From NCBI RefSeq assembly GCF_000735435.1, contig NZ_JMPP01000030.1, positions 1-64,000 of the forward strand: 64,000 nucleotides of DNA, written 5' to 3'. Positions 62,938 to 64,000 of the stretch are shown piece after piece. The notes below the pieces were generated by a model. The model saw only the letters and a list, made by a program, of their open reading frames with translations, did no database searches and was not told the origin of the DNA. The stretch comes from Klebsiella planticola ATCC 33531. GTDB taxonomy: Bacteria; Pseudomonadota; Gammaproteobacteria; Enterobacterales; Enterobacteriaceae. Numbering within the stretch: the stretch's first letter is position 1; each line of letters opens with the position of its first letter. Made by a program: the position numbers and the translations under genes.

Positions 62938-64000
62938 TTAGCCGGCGATGGCGGTCAGCAAGCGGTCTACATCAGCGGCGCGGGGCTGGCAGGGATTGGT
63001 TTGCGTGCAGCCATCCCCTAAGGTCGCCGCGATCAGCGCCTGACGCAGGGATTCCACAGCCGTCCGGTCTTTTCCCAGCGCCTGCAGTGTTGCCGGAATA
63101 CCAAAATGGTGATTCATATCGCGAATGCTGCCGATCAGCGCGCGCAGGGTTTGCTCCGGCGTGGCGGCCTGGATGCCCATAATGGCGGCGCATTTCAGGT
63201 ATCTCATCCGCGCGTGCGGGGCGTGGCGGGCATTGTGTTCAATAATCAACGGCAGCAGCATGGCGTTAATTTTGCCGTGCGGGATATGCAGCATCCCGCC
63301 GATAGCGTGCGCCATACCGTGCACTAATCCCAACCCCGCCGAATTAAACGCCATGCCGGCCATGCAGGAGGCGTTGTGCATATGGCCCCGAGCCGCAATA
63401 TTATTCTCATCGCTAAAAACGTCGGGCAGGTGTTGCCAGACCAGCGCAATGGCTTTCTCGGCGAGCGCGTCGCTAAAATCATTGGCCCCCGTCGAAACCA
63501 GCGCCTCGATGGCGTGGGTCAGGACGTCCATGCCGGTATCCACCGCGACCTGGCGAGGAACCGAGAGCACCAGGTTTGGGTCAAGGATGGCGCAGTCCGG
63601 GATCAGTTCATCGGCAATCAGCGGATATTTTCGGCCGTTTTGCGGATCGGAGATGATGGCGTAGGCGGTGACTTCTGAACCGGAACCGCTGGTGGTAGGA
63701 ATGGCGATAAGTTCTATGGCGTGGCCGGGCAGAAACTCTTCCAGCGTAACCTTGATTCCTTTAGCGGCATCAAGAGCGGAGCCGCCGCCCAGCGCGATAA
63801 TGACCTCCGGTTTAAAACCTTTAAACTGTGCGGCGCCGGCGTGCAGGATCTCCACGCTCGGGTCCGGTTTCACCTCGCTGAAAATAGAGACGCAGGCCTG
63901 CGGCATTTCATTAATCAGGTCGCGTGTTTTACCGGAGCTCACCATAAAGCTGTCGGTCACAATCGCCACCTTTTTATGGTTCAGCCGACGCAAGGTTTGA
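62938..64000 (-). CDS. Iron-containing alcohol dehydrogenase, PduQ-like (partial)
   Basis: NAD-dependent 1-propanol (or 1,3-propanediol) dehydrogenase that re-oxidises NADH; about 354 codons are visible and the N-terminus (around 15-20 residues) lies beyond the right edge. NAD-binding VIIALGGGSALDAAKGIK, IPTTSGSGSEVTAYA, and the metal-ligand region DVLTHAIEALVS, GLGLVHGMAHAIGG. The open frame runs off the window (Q-T-L-R-R-L-N), so no start is called. First visible gene of the minus operon; 124 bases before pduL. Confidence 0.9.
   Translation of the reverse strand, partial: QTLRRLNHKKVAIVTDSFMVSSGKTRDLINEMPQACVSIFSEVKPDPSVEILHAGAAQFKGFKPEVIIALGGGSALDAAKGIKVTLEEFLPGHAIELIAIPTTSGSGSEVTAYAIISDPQNGRKYPLIADELIPDCAILDPNLVLSVPRQVAVDTGMDVLTHAIEALVSTGANDFSDALAEKAIALVWQHLPDVFSDENNIAARGHMHNASCMAGMAFNSAGLGLVHGMAHAIGGMLHIPHGKINAMLLPLIIEHNARHAPHARMRYLKCAAIMGIQAATPEQTLRALIGSIRDMNHHFGIPATLQALGKDRTAVESLRQALIAATLGDGCTQTNPCQPRAADVDRLLTAIAG

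Overview
The window looks like chromosomal DNA of an enteric gammaproteobacterium (Enterobacterales). The tdcABCDEFG operon is colinear and near-identical in protein length to the E. coli operon. The high GC content and the neighbourhood (fatty-acid desaturase plus PhnD-like gene, a second lumazine synthase, many ABC uptake operons, a Pdu-like microcompartment) point to the Klebsiella oxytoca complex or Raoultella. The genus is inferred from gene content, not from a database match. No rRNA, tRNA, IS element, phage or CRISPR array was seen.

Layout. 0-4 kb: a sugar-type ABC uptake operon (minus strand) divergent from a ROK repressor, with a perfect inverted repeat between them. 4-7 kb: type II lumazine synthase, then a desaturase overlapping a cytosolic PhnD-like protein. 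6.7-11.4 kb: an osmoprotectant-type ABC transporter in one operon with an LLM flavin monooxygenase. 11.4-21.2 kb: the anaerobic threonine/serine operon tdcABCDEFG with a consensus CRP site and a long AT-rich leader holding a perfect FNR box. 21-31 kb: an MFS carrier, an RluA-type pseudouridine synthase, an SsuABC-type transporter flanked by two different 2-hydroxy-acid dehydrogenase types, a second GAPDH and a GlxA-type regulator. 31-45.4 kb: an apparent nitrogen-heterocycle scavenging island (OprD porin, FAD oxidase, NMT1-type ABC transporter plus an orphan second binding protein, creatininase-type amidohydrolase, RidA, two deaminase-type amidohydrolases, a VanB-type reductase, a 2OG-Fe dioxygenase, a LysR regulator). 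Part of it sits behind an NtrC-like site and a sigma-54-like promoter.

45.7-64 kb: a glycyl-radical-enzyme bacterial microcompartment (GRM) locus. A PocR-domain/LytS-type kinase and a YesN-type response regulator are followed by a MetK paralogue and a long-tailed BMC-H shell protein. Facing them is a minus-strand operon: alcohol dehydrogenase, PduL, EutJ, PduM-like, EutN, GlcG/PduO-C-like, acetate/propionate kinase, PduA, PduB, CoA-acylating aldehyde dehydrogenase, PduU/EutS-like shell, DJ-1/PfpI protein, glycyl radical diol dehydratase, its radical-SAM activase and a PduF-like glyceroporin. Catalytic residues of the glycyl radical enzyme coincide in numbering with the B12-independent glycerol dehydratase of Clostridium butyricum, so the likely pathway is 1,2-propanediol (or glycerol) -> aldehyde -> acyl-CoA -> acyl-phosphate -> acid plus ATP, with the alcohol dehydrogenase recycling NADH. 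The operon enters the window from the right and its first gene is cut.

The most interesting points are the SAM synthetase inside the compartment locus, a 60-residue insertion in the diol dehydratase carrying an encapsulation-peptide-like helix, the DJ-1/PfpI gene in the shell operon, the hairpins placed between GRE and activase and between regulator and metK, and the NtrC/sigma-54 signals before the heterocycle genes.
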